Assembly (NCBI GenBank): GCA_027487735.1
Contig: JAIYDA010000141.1
Location: 1-46,149, forward strand
Direction: 5' to 3'
Source: Planctomycetaceae bacterium
GTDB lineage: Bacteria; Planctomycetota; Phycisphaerae; Phycisphaerales; UBA1924
DNA: 46,149 nucleotides
Part shown: positions 9,524-17,071 of the stretch, piece by piece
Position numbering within the stretch: the first letter of the stretch is position 1
Layout of the letters: every line of letters begins with the position of its first letter
The notes under the pieces: model-generated
The model's input: the letters and a program-made list of their open reading frames with translations, nothing else
Databases searched by the model: none
What the model was told of the DNA's origin: nothing
Program-made: the position numbers and the translations under genes

Positions 9524-10878
9524 GCCGCCCACCTCGCGACAAGGCTGAGGAACCTGGTCGCGTCCCCTTCCACGAACAGCCCGACGGGTTCGGCAAACTC
9601 ACCGTCCCACTCCGCGATGATCGTCCCCTCGCGCCCGCCCGTTGCAGCGAGCAAACGCCAGAGCTGCATCCCGCGCTCGAACGCGGGCGAGAGGGGCAGC
9701 CTTGCTTCACCCTGCCGCAGCAGCCAGCGATCAGCCGACCGAACCAGCGTCGTGCATGGCAGCAGCAGCGGAAAGCGCATGAGCCAAGGATTCGCGGCCA
9801 AGGCCTTCGCGAAGCGATGCAGATTCGCTGCGACATCGTGCGGCCCCGCGCCTCCGGGCGCTGCGAGCGCTTGCGACCCATCTCCGCGAGCCTTGACCAG
9901 CCCGCGAAGCGGCGCGCCGGAGGGATAGAACGCAACCTCGCCCTCGAAGCACATGCCCGGCACGAGCGAGGGATCAAGCGGCTGGCTCGCGACCGAAAAG
10001 TCCACGACGAGTGCGGGCCTGTCGGTGCGCTTGCCCCACAGCCACGACCGTCGCACCGTCAGGCGATCGTCCTCTTCAAAGGACTGACCGACAACCGTCC
10101 AAAGGTCTTGAACGCCCTGGGTCGCGAGCGCTTCGTCCTTGTGTTGGTTGTAGCCAATCGCAACGCGAACATCACCCGCGAGCGCAGCGGGAAGCTCATT
10201 GACGCGATCCGCAGCCGCCAGCAGCAGATGCAACCGGCCCAGCAGCTCGAGCGTGCGGACCTCCCACCCAGCGCCCGAAGCGACGGCTCGCGGGATTCGC
10301 CTCAGCATGCTCGCAAGGCCCGGAGCTTGCGCATCCACCATGCGGGCCGCCACGCGTTCGCACTCCGTTGTCGCGTCGCTCTGCACCGCCGCGAGCCCGC
10401 GCCGCACGAGATCGTCGAGCCATGTGCGACACTCTGCGACACCCTGGCGCACCCGCTCTTCACGCGCCGCCGCTCGCTTGGCCTGCGCAGCCACATCCAC
10501 AGGAGCTTCGACAACTGCCTTGGCCTTCTCGGCCTTCTTCTCCGCCTTCTCGGTGCGTCCATCGATCCACTCGCTCACCCACGCGGGCTCGGGCCCAGGC
10601 TTGCACGCCGCGGGCTCTTTCGCAAACAGCAGCAGCAGCCCGAGCCCATGCTTGCACGGAAACTTCCGGCTCGGGCAACTGCACTTGAAGGCTGGCTCGC
10701 GGAGATCGATGCGTGCCTGATACGGGTCCTTTCCCGACCCCTGACAAAGCCCCCAGATCGCGCGATCGCTCGCACCGAGCGACGTCCACTTGCGTGCCGA
10801 CGCGAGTGCCTGCCCGGCAGAAGCCGAGCCCGGATCGGGCGCGAGCGCGAGCACCTTGGCGGCGTTCCAGTCACTCAT
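9520..10878 (-). CDS. SWIM zinc-finger protein (YehQ-like)
   Basis: This 452-residue protein has a clear SWIM motif near its N-terminus: C66-x-C68 then C75-x-H77 within KCSCPSRKFPCKHGLGL. SWIM fingers bind zinc and usually nucleic acid or protein. A Lys/Ala/Glu-rich segment (about residues 110-150) looks like a coiled coil or linker, and the rest is an uncharacterised globular region. It is the first gene of the five-gene set, and E. coli YehQ, a SWIM protein, occupies the equivalent system. The AHSA1 gene lies 85 bp upstream on the same strand, so the operon promoter could be in that gap, although no good promoter match is visible. Confidence 0.85.
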   Translation of the reverse strand: MSDWNAAKVLALAPDPGSASAGQALASARKWTSLGASDRAIWGLCQGSGKDPYQARIDLREPAFKCSCPSRKFPCKHGLGLLLLFAKEPAACKPGPEPAWVSEWIDGRTEKAEKKAEKAKAVVEAPVDVAAQAKRAAAREERVRQGVAECRTWLDDLVRRGLAAVQSDATTECERVAARMVDAQAPGLASMLRRIPRAVASGAGWEVRTLELLGRLHLLLAAADRVNELPAALAGDVRVAIGYNQHKDEALATQGVQDLWTVVGQSFEEDDRLTVRRSWLWGKRTDRPALVVDFSVASQPLDPSLVPGMCFEGEVAFYPSGAPLRGLVKARGDGSQALAAPGGAGPHDVAANLHRFAKALAANPWLMRFPLLLPCTTLVRSADRWLLRQGEARLPLSPAFERGMQLWRLLAATGGREGTIIAEWDGEFAEPVGLFVEGDATRFLSLVARWAA

Positions 10879-10963
10879 CGCGGCAAGCGTACCCGGGGAG
10901 GAACGAGCGGGTCAGACCGGTGTGGGTCAATGATTCCGAGCGACCGTTGCACCACGCCACCAC

Positions 10964-11506
10964 TCACGCCTGCATCAACGCCACAAGCTGATCGAGCGCC
11001 GCACCCCAGCCCATGTGGAAGCCCATGTCGTTATGCCGCTTGCAACTCGCTTCGTCGATGTGAATGACCAGCGCGGTGTATCGCGTGCCCTTGCCTTCAG
11101 GCGCGAGCGAGATGACGGCGCTGAAGAGCAGCTGGTCGCAGCCTTTGCTGGGGTCAAGCGACATCGTCGGTTTGACGGGCCGATACCCCGGCAGCAGCGC
11201 ACTCGTCCAGACGAGCTTGCGCTCGGGAACAATCTCGAGATAGCAGCCATCACCCGCATGGCGTTCGCCTTCTGGCGACTCCATGACCGTGCGGAAGATG
11301 CCTCCGGGGCGCAGGTCAATCTCGCACTCCACCGTCTTCCACGGCGCGGGCGTAAACCACTTCTTGAGTAACTCGGGCTTGGTCCACGCGGCCCAGACAA
11401 GCGCCGGCGGAACATCCACGACGCGCTCCAGAAGCAAATCGAGCTTCGGGTCCGGCGTGTGGACGATGGGCTGACCAGACGACTGCGGAAGTGATGCACC
11501 GCTCAT
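10964..11506 (-). CDS. SRPBCC/AHSA1-domain protein
   Basis: A 180-residue member of the START-like SRPBCC superfamily, AHSA1 subgroup. The diagnostic stretches are LLLERVVDVPPALVWAAWT near residue 25, LLKKWFTPAP, and GGIFRTVMESPEG, then a terminal amphipathic helix (GWGAALDQLVALM). Such proteins bind hydrophobic ligands in a helix-grip cavity, but the ligand here is unknown. Its ATG overlaps the last codon of the upstream ArsR-type regulator as ATGA. ArsR-AHSA1 pairs of this kind are very common and are presumed to be a regulator with its coupled small-molecule-binding effector. Confidence 0.88.
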   Translation of the reverse strand: MSGASLPQSSGQPIVHTPDPKLDLLLERVVDVPPALVWAAWTKPELLKKWFTPAPWKTVECEIDLRPGGIFRTVMESPEGERHAGDGCYLEIVPERKLVWTSALLPGYRPVKPTMSLDPSKGCDQLLFSAVISLAPEGKGTRYTALVIHIDEASCKRHNDMGFHMGWGAALDQLVALMQA

Positions 11507-11832
11507 GAACTCTCCTTGGCACGCAGGGCTGACAGAAACGAATCAAGTTGGTTGAGTCGCGACTCCCACGTGCCGCGCTGCCGGGCGAGCCACTTTTCGG
11601 CGGGCTTTGTCGCGCCGGGAGCGAGCGAGTATGTGCGCACCCGTCCACGCTTGCGAGACCGCACCAGTCCGCTGGTCTCCAGCACGCCCAGATGCTGCGT
11701 GAACGCGGGAAGCGACATGGCAAATGGTTTGGCAAGCTCCGAAACCGGCGCCGGCCCACGAGCCAACCGGCGTAGCACCGCCCGCCTCGGTCGCGGACTA
11801 TCCTGTCGCAATGAGAGATGGGGTGGAACCAT
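11503..11832 (-). CDS. ArsR-family winged-helix transcriptional regulator
   Basis: A 109-residue repressor-type protein with the ArsR helix-turn-helix core VSELAKPFAMSLPAFTQHL and wing LVRSRKRGRVRTYSL. The C-terminal helix (WESRLNQLDSFLSALRAKE) is the usual dimerisation segment of regulators paired with AHSA1 genes. No metal-binding Cys pair is present, so it is probably not a metal sensor. The N-terminus is odd: where relatives have ALADPTRRA this protein has RQDSPRPRRA, and the first helix is short. It is translationally coupled to the AHSA1 gene and faces the FRG gene, with 45 bp between the two start codons, so it may autoregulate from that interval. Confidence 0.8.
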   Translation of the reverse strand: MVPPHLSLRQDSPRPRRAVLRRLARGPAPVSELAKPFAMSLPAFTQHLGVLETSGLVRSRKRGRVRTYSLAPGATKPAEKWLARQRGTWESRLNQLDSFLSALRAKESS

Positions 11833-11877
11833 ATCTCGCGCGCCAAGTTGATGGGGTTCGCTGCACAAAGGATCGGC

Positions 11878-12669
11878 ATGACAGAAGTTTCAGCCACGAG
11901 TTGGGAACACCTTCAGAAACTCCTCTTTGAGGACTCTTGGAACTCGGGCATCAAGCGACATCGATCGCGACACGCCTTTCGTGGGCTGACGAGTTCTGCG
12001 TATGACCTTAAGACCAGTTTGATGCGCTTGGGCGGTAGCTATCCCCAGATGGAACGACACTTGCTCCGCAACTTCCGCAAGTACGCGCACCAGAGTGTTG
12101 TAGAAAAGGACTCCATTTGGCACTGGCTGTCCGTTGCTCAACACCATGGGCTACCGACTCGGCTGCTCGACTGGACATACTCACCATTTGTGGCAATGCA
12201 CTTCGCCACAGCAGACCACAGACAGAATGACGTTGATGGTGCGATTTGGAAAGTCGACTTTGGAGCTGTACACCAACTGCTGCCCGGCAAGGTCAAGGAT
12301 GCCATGGATCGCGAGGGCAGCAACGTGTTCACAGTGGAGATGCTCGCAGAGAGCCTCAAGGACCTTCGCGAACTCGACGGTCTTTCAAGCCCATCCGGCG
12401 ATTTCGCGATCTTCTTTGAGCCACCCTCAATTGATGATCGAATCGTGAACCAGTTCGCCTACTTTTCCATCATCTCGAACGCCACGCTTAGTATGGACGC
12501 GTGGCTTCGTTCTCACCCGTCGTTATGGACGAGGATCATCGTCCCGGCATCGCTCAAATGGGAAGTGCGTGACAAACTTGATCAATCAAACATTACGGAG
12601 CGGGTGTTGTTTCCCGGATTAGATGGACTATGCAAGTGGTTGTCGCGCCATTACACACCTCGCACCTAA
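11878..12669 (+). CDS. FRG-domain protein
   Basis: A 263-residue protein with the FRG-domain signature: the F34-R35-G36 triplet in HAFRGLTS and the second hallmark QHHGLPTRLLDWT (88-100), followed by SPFVAMHFA. FRG domains are of unknown biochemical function; they recur in accessory regions and in predicted defence or toxin proteins. The ATG at 11878 is preceded by AAAGGA at a suitable distance; an in-frame ATG at 11818 would run into the divergent ArsR gene. Base composition is more A/T-rich than in the flanking operons, consistent with acquisition. A perfect hairpin at 12687 ends the unit. No membrane segment or signal peptide is visible. Confidence 0.85.
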   Translation: MTEVSATSWEHLQKLLFEDSWNSGIKRHRSRHAFRGLTSSAYDLKTSLMRLGGSYPQMERHLLRNFRKYAHQSVVEKDSIWHWLSVAQHHGLPTRLLDWTYSPFVAMHFATADHRQNDVDGAIWKVDFGAVHQLLPGKVKDAMDREGSNVFTVEMLAESLKDLRELDGLSSPSGDFAIFFEPPSIDDRIVNQFAYFSIISNATLSMDAWLRSHPSLWTRIIVPASLKWEVRDKLDQSNITERVLFPGLDGLCKWLSRHYTPRT

Positions 12670-12686
12670 TGCTTTGAGCAGGAAGA

Positions 12687-12714
12687 ACTGGCCGCAGATT
12701 GCTCTGCGGCCAGT
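12687..12714. terminator. Perfect 12-bp hairpin between convergent genes
   Basis: ACTGGCCGCAGA at 12687-12698 pairs perfectly with TCTGCGGCCAGT at 12703-12714 around the loop TTGC. It begins 18 bases after the FRG stop and lies 30 bases beyond the stop of the minus-strand small gene, so it can serve both directions. No long T-run follows on either side. Confidence 0.75.
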
Positions 12715-12743
12715 CGACTGCCCAAACTCGCGTGGCCGGAGAC

Positions 12744-12953
12744 TCACGCAGCCTTCTTCGCCCGCGCATCCGTTTCGGCGAAGCCGAACTTCATCGCCCC
12801 CGGCCCACCACTCCCAAACGTCACCGTCAACTGCCGACTCGGCGGCCCCTGCACGTTGCCGCGTTGGGCCGTGATGACGTACGTCGCGCCGTCCATGCCG
12901 ATGGGCAGCGTGTCGTCTTGATGGGCCTTCTCGCCCGTGCCGCCGATGCTCAC
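12744..12953 (-). CDS. Small protein coupled to the Nmad3 gene, unrecognised family
   Basis: A GTG at 12953 lies two bases after the Nmad3 TGA and opens a 69-residue frame ending KKAA. Proof that it codes comes from a second copy at 19.3-19.45 kb: the two differ mainly at third codon positions while residues such as DTLPIG, GNVQG and QLTVTFGSGGPGA are kept. The peptide is Gly- and beta-rich with no signal peptide or Cys. I do not know the family. The spacing suggests translational coupling and a job linked to the Nmad3 protein, although it may simply be a repeated orphan gene. A longer ATG start at 12992 would overlap the Nmad3 coding end. Confidence 0.6.
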   Translation of the reverse strand: MSIGGTGEKAHQDDTLPIGMDGATYVITAQRGNVQGPPSRQLTVTFGSGGPGAMKFGFAETDARAKKAA

Positions 12954-12955
12954 CC

Positions 12956-13879
12956 TCAGGGCAACTGTGCTCTGAAGAGCGATGCAACCCAAGCGGCCGC
13001 GTCAGGACGATTGCTGCAATCCAAAACGGCTTCCTGCCCTTGCCGGCCGACGGGACGGACGATGACTCCATTAGTGGTGTCTGTCCACCATTCGGGCCGA
13101 GGGAACTGAGTCAGCCAGGAACGATCGCTACCGCCCAAGAACCATCGAGGGAGCAACCAAACCGATCGCCGCTTGGCCCTTGGATCTGTGAGCACGAGGC
13201 GCGGGGCCAGGGTACGGAATACGCCTGCTCCTGGGATATCGCGCACGACCGATCCGCCAAGAGTCATTCGCTCTGAGGCGACATAAATGGTGTTCGCAGG
13301 TGGGCGTAGCGCAACGTCCGCAGAAAGCCGCACATGCGGATGGTCGGCTAACCACGGGTACCGCTCTAGAACCTCCGCTGGAGTGCTTGCCGCGACATCG
13401 ATCACGGCCCCCACCTGCAGCCACCCAAAGATCACACTGAGATTCGGCGCGTCAGGCCGATACCGCCAGCCCTGATGAGCGTGATACTCCACGGCACGGA
13501 ACCAGCCGTGGAACAAGAACACATCGCCAGCACCCACAGACTGATTTGCGAGGTGGACCTGCGCGGTTTCGGCTTGTCCGAAGGCGCAGCGCCAACCATC
13601 ACGTCGCGGGAGAGCGAGTTCGTCTAGGTCAGGGTCGAAGTGGACCATGGAGTCACGACTCACGCGCCCTCCGGTTAGTTGTTCGACAACATAGCCTAGC
13701 GAGGACTGCACGTCCCCAGCGTCAATCAAGAGGTCACGATATTGCTTCGTCGCACCTTGCGCATACGTAATCGGGATGGAATACAACCGACCGTTCGGAA
13801 AGATAGGGGAGGCACACCCACCGCTGGCTGAATCAAAGCCCTTGCGGCTGAGAATGATCTTGAACGAACGATGGCTCAT
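12956..13879 (-). CDS. Nmad3-type putative nucleotide-modification protein
   Basis: This 307-residue protein begins FKIILSRKGFDSASGG, followed by SPIFPNGRLYSIPI, which I recognise as the opening of the Nmad3 family (nucleotide modification associated domain 3). Other conserved-looking blocks are VHFDPDLD, GDVFLFHGWFRAVE and, near the C-terminus, the WLLPRWF region. Nmad domains were defined computationally by their association with base-modifying genes of phages and mobile elements; the reaction is not established. The ATG at 13879 is the first residue before the hallmark. A small gene follows two bases after its stop. It lies on an accessory segment between an FRG gene and a secreted fibre-like protein. 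No other recognisable base-modification gene is nearby. Confidence 0.78.
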   Translation of the reverse strand: MSHRSFKIILSRKGFDSASGGCASPIFPNGRLYSIPITYAQGATKQYRDLLIDAGDVQSSLGYVVEQLTGGRVSRDSMVHFDPDLDELALPRRDGWRCAFGQAETAQVHLANQSVGAGDVFLFHGWFRAVEYHAHQGWRYRPDAPNLSVIFGWLQVGAVIDVAASTPAEVLERYPWLADHPHVRLSADVALRPPANTIYVASERMTLGGSVVRDIPGAGVFRTLAPRLVLTDPRAKRRSVWLLPRWFLGGSDRSWLTQFPRPEWWTDTTNGVIVRPVGRQGQEAVLDCSNRPDAAAWVASLFRAQLP

Positions 13880-14065
13880 CTAGACATCGTACGGCTTTGG
13901 AACCAAACGCCCCGGGTCATCGATCACCCGCGGCCGTCCTTACTTTGGCCTTTACGCGGATGCGGAGGCTTCGCCCCTGCATCGCATTATCTCTTTGCCG
14001 TGGCGTGTTCGCTGATGCACAGCGAACCTCGCCAGTTCCCTCCGCACCTCCCCCACCGCTTCCCC

Positions 14066-14093
14066 TTGACAAACCGGCAAACTGAGGTATCTT
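14066..14093 (+). promoter_or_regulatory. Sigma-70-type promoter for the S74 gene
   Basis: TTGACA at 14066-14071 and TATCTT at 14088-14093 are separated by 16 bases, and the gene's start codon is 84 bases downstream. The perfect -35 hexamer is unusual in this GC-rich window. Confidence 0.6.
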
Positions 14094-14176
14094 GCCATCG
14101 ACTGTCGCACACCACTTCAAGTTCGCCCGTGTTCGTCTCCCGCCTCGGCACAACGAGCCTGCCCAAGGAGTCTGCC

Positions 14177-16159
14177 ATGCCCATCAAGCCCTCCGCCCGC
14201 GTCTCCGCCCTCGCGGCGTTCAGCTTGCGGGTTGCCAACGTCTGGCCCCACGCTCTGCGGGCGTGCACGCTCGCAGTTTGCTCGCTGCTCACGGCTGTGC
14301 CCGCATTGGCCCAGAGCACCACGCAGTTCACCTACCAAGGCGAGCTCAACAGCGGCGGCACGCCCGTGAGCGGCTCGCACGACATGCGTTTCTCGCTCTG
14401 GACAGCCGCGACCGGCGGCTCGCAGGCGGGCACGACGATCTGCGTCGACAACGCCTCGGTCACGAACGGGTTGTTCACGATCCCGCTGGACTTTGGTGCG
14501 GCTGCGATCCAAACGCAGCCGCGTTTCCTCCAGATCGAGGTCCGCAGCGACGCGACCCCGGGCAACTGCAACGCCGGCTCGTTCACGACGCTCAGCCCCC
14601 GTCAATCGCTCACGTCCGCTCCGTTCGCCGCCAACACGCGCGGCCTGACCGTGACGCCCGACGGCAAAGTGGGCCTGGGCGGTGCCACGCCCGATCGCGG
14701 CCTGACCATGCTCGGCGGCGTGAACATCCGCGACTCGGCAAACCAGGGCATCTTCGTGCTGACCGACAGCCTCGAGATCGCGAACGTCGCGACCGAAGAC
14801 GCCATTTATCGGTACGAGGCCATTCCGCTCGATCGCCACACGTTTTTCAGCAGCGCCAGCCCCTCGCTCGTGCTTGACGCATCAGGGCGGGTTGGCCTGG
14901 GCCTGCAAGTGCCCGAGGCGCCGGTGCACTTTCGCAGTTTGATCAATCGCCCCGGCTATGTGCGGCTGCAGGGCTCGCGCCAGTTCTCCAGTTCGTCGTC
15001 GCCCAACGGCCCGCGCACCGCGGCGACCGTGGTCGCTGCCACCAACACCGAAGCGACGTGGTCGAACACCGACTCCGCCCGCGTGGTCGACGGCGTGAAC
15101 GCGGTTGGAACGCTCACCGCCCAGGCCTTTGCCAACGTCGAGGCGCCGTCACTCACCTTCTCGGGCTTTGGGTTTGCAATTCCCGCCAACCGCACGATCG
15201 TTGGCATCGGGGTCGAAGTCTTCACGAACAACACGCTGGCGTATGCGTGCGCGCAAAGCAGCTCCGCGACCGTGCAAGTGACGCCGCGCAGCGGTTCCAC
15301 AGTTGGCACGCCGCTGGCGACCAACACACTCCTCACCGGCACGTCGCAGGTTGTGGTTGGCGGCCAAGGCCAGGTCTTCGGCACCACATGGACGCCCGCA
15401 CTCGTGAACAGTGCAAACTTCGGCATCTCGTTGGTGATGCAAAGTAACTGCAGCGTCACCATCCAAACGCCGTTTGGCGATGGCAGTGTGCCGTGCTCGT
15501 GCCCGCCGACCGGGCAGTTCCGCGTCGATGGCGTGCGCGTAACGGTGTATACAAGCACATCGGGTGTCGCGACCGAGTCGTTTAACTGGAGCATGGGCTA
15601 TAGCCCAGGGCAGTCGACCTTCGCCCTTGCTCCGACTGCGGACCTGTCGAACGCAGCGATGAGTGTCACGACCGACGGCCGCGTGGGCATCGGCGTCGTG
15701 CCCGACGGAACCACACCTGTGTCCACGCGATTGCTGATCGCCGGAACCGTGCAGTGCTCGAGCCTCATCGAGACCTCGACCGAGCGCTTCAAGACCGATG
15801 TCGCCGCGATGGAGAGCCCGCTCGACGCCGTGCTCGCGCTGCGCCCCGTGCAGTTCCGCTGGGACGCCGCCCACGGAGGCCAGCGCGACATCGGGCTGCT
15901 CGCCGAGCAAGTGCGCGAGGTTGTGCCCGAGTTGGTTGCGTCGGGTGCAAAGGGCGAAGCGACGGGCCTCAACTACGGCCGCGTGGGCGTCCTTGCTGTC
16001 GGCGCGATCCAGAGTCAACAAAGAACCATCGAGGCCCAGCGGCTGGAGTTGCAAGCGCTGGCAAGCAAGAACGCCGACCTCGCGGCGCGACTTGAGCGGC
16101 TGGAGGCTGCGCTCCGCCAGCTTGAGGCGGAGCGAGGTGATGCGCCTCGGACGAAGTAG
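14177..16159 (+). CDS. Secreted fibre-like protein with C-terminal S74 intramolecular chaperone
   Basis: A 660-residue exported protein. A signal peptide ends near residue 46 (CSLLTAVPALAQS), and the next segment, TQFTYQGELNSGGTPVSG, is typical of bacterial surface proteins that carry S74 tails. The middle is beta-rich, with repeated V-x-P-D-G-K/R-VG-LG units seen in fibre stalks. The C-terminus is the S74 chaperone of endosialidase type, with the cleavage motif S534-T-E-R-F-K539, then RDIGLLAEQVREVVPEL and a long coiled coil (about 610-655). Such tails trimerise fibres and then cut themselves off. The start is firm: AAGGAG lies six bases before the ATG, with a good promoter upstream. No phage genes surround it, so it is probably a cell-surface protein. 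Confidence 0.88.
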   Translation: MPIKPSARVSALAAFSLRVANVWPHALRACTLAVCSLLTAVPALAQSTTQFTYQGELNSGGTPVSGSHDMRFSLWTAATGGSQAGTTICVDNASVTNGLFTIPLDFGAAAIQTQPRFLQIEVRSDATPGNCNAGSFTTLSPRQSLTSAPFAANTRGLTVTPDGKVGLGGATPDRGLTMLGGVNIRDSANQGIFVLTDSLEIANVATEDAIYRYEAIPLDRHTFFSSASPSLVLDASGRVGLGLQVPEAPVHFRSLINRPGYVRLQGSRQFSSSSSPNGPRTAATVVAATNTEATWSNTDSARVVDGVNAVGTLTAQAFANVEAPSLTFSGFGFAIPANRTIVGIGVEVFTNNTLAYACAQSSSATVQVTPRSGSTVGTPLATNTLLTGTSQVVVGGQGQVFGTTWTPALVNSANFGISLVMQSNCSVTIQTPFGDGSVPCSCPPTGQFRVDGVRVTVYTSTSGVATESFNWSMGYSPGQSTFALAPTADLSNAAMSVTTDGRVGIGVVPDGTTPVSTRLLIAGTVQCSSLIETSTERFKTDVAAMESPLDAVLALRPVQFRWDAAHGGQRDIGLLAEQVREVVPELVASGAKGEATGLNYGRVGVLAVGAIQSQQRTIEAQRLELQALASKNADLAARLERLEAALRQLEAERGDAPRTK

Positions 16160-16278
16160 CGGTGAAGCTGCCCTCTGCGCGCGCCGGGCCGCCTCGTCAG
16201 GCGCAAACTTCACAACCCGTCGCCCGTCCCATCCGCGAGCCTCTCTCCGACGCACAAGGGTTCGCTACAGTCTTTGTA

Positions 16279-16725
16279 ATGGACCCCGCACCGCCGCGTG
16301 CCAGCGCCCCAAACACGATCATGAGAACCTTCGTCTTCGCGACAGGCCTGTGCAACGTGCTCGCGGGTCTGCTGGTGCTCATGCCCGGTGGACTCCCTCT
16401 GATCATGCCCGCCATCGAGCGTGGCGCGGCGCTCACGCTCTTTGGCCTTGTCGTGATCTTCCTCGGCATCATGCTCATCCTGTGCTCGCGCGACCTTCGC
16501 GCCCGCGGGTCGCTCGTCGCGTGGGAGGGCGTGCTCCGCGTCGTGGGAGGCTGCGTGCTGATGTGGTATGGCATCGAGCGCGAGATGGGCCCGGCTGTCA
16601 CGCTCGCCGGCGTTGGCGATCTGCTGATCGGCGTGGTGTATCTTGTGGCACTGCCGCGGCAATTGGGCGTTGGGCTGCTGAGTTTGCTTCGAGATCGGGC
16701 GATCGGCGCAGCGCGTGCGCGATGA
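16279..16725 (+). CDS. Small integral membrane protein, unknown function
   Basis: A 148-residue hydrophobic protein with about four predicted membrane helices: FVFATGLCNVLAGLLVLMPG, LTLFGLVVIFLGIMLILC, a central VLRVVGGCVLMWYG, and LLIGVVYLVALP. The layout resembles small four-helix bacterial membrane proteins of unknown function; I cannot name a family. The ATG at 16279 is preferred, with ATG 16321 (MRTFVF) possible. It follows the S74 gene by 119 bases on the same strand, and the next gene is 346 bases away, so it may be monocistronic. Confidence 0.7.
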   Translation: MDPAPPRASAPNTIMRTFVFATGLCNVLAGLLVLMPGGLPLIMPAIERGAALTLFGLVVIFLGIMLILCSRDLRARGSLVAWEGVLRVVGGCVLMWYGIEREMGPAVTLAGVGDLLIGVVYLVALPRQLGVGLLSLLRDRAIGAARAR

Positions 16726-17071
16726 TCGCTGTGCACGCCTCGACTTTCACACACCACCATCCGCTGCCTAGAGCACCCTCTGCGGAGTCGCCATGGCGGC
16801 GGCCCTGAACTTCGATGGCTTTGCTCACCAAAGACCGCACGGACCCGAGAGCCTTCAGAGAAGGCCTGGACCAAGTCCGACAACATCGCGCGAAACGCGG
16901 CACGGTTGCCGCGTTTCACAAGATTCGGCTTCCGAGCGCCGACTCTGCGTCGCCTTCGTGATTTATGGTGATTTTCTGAAACACAGGCTGCAACTCGCAC
17001 GGAGAGAGGAGTCGTGGCGGCTCCGTCACGCTGGCTCGTGGGCGGGCTCATTGTTCGGAGAACATTCTGCT
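16726..17071. other. Intergenic region with one hairpin
   Basis: These 346 bases between the membrane protein and the FGE-like gene contain no convincing coding frame. The only structure I see is the hairpin at 16892-16917, listed separately. Confidence 0.5.
16892..16917. terminator. Perfect 11-bp hairpin
   Basis: GAAACGCGGCA (16892-16902) pairs with TGCCGCGTTTC (16907-16917) around a CGGT loop. It lies 167 bases after the membrane protein gene and 155 before the FGE-like gene. A terminator is likely, but no T-run follows, so a leader structure of the downstream gene is also possible. Confidence 0.5.
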
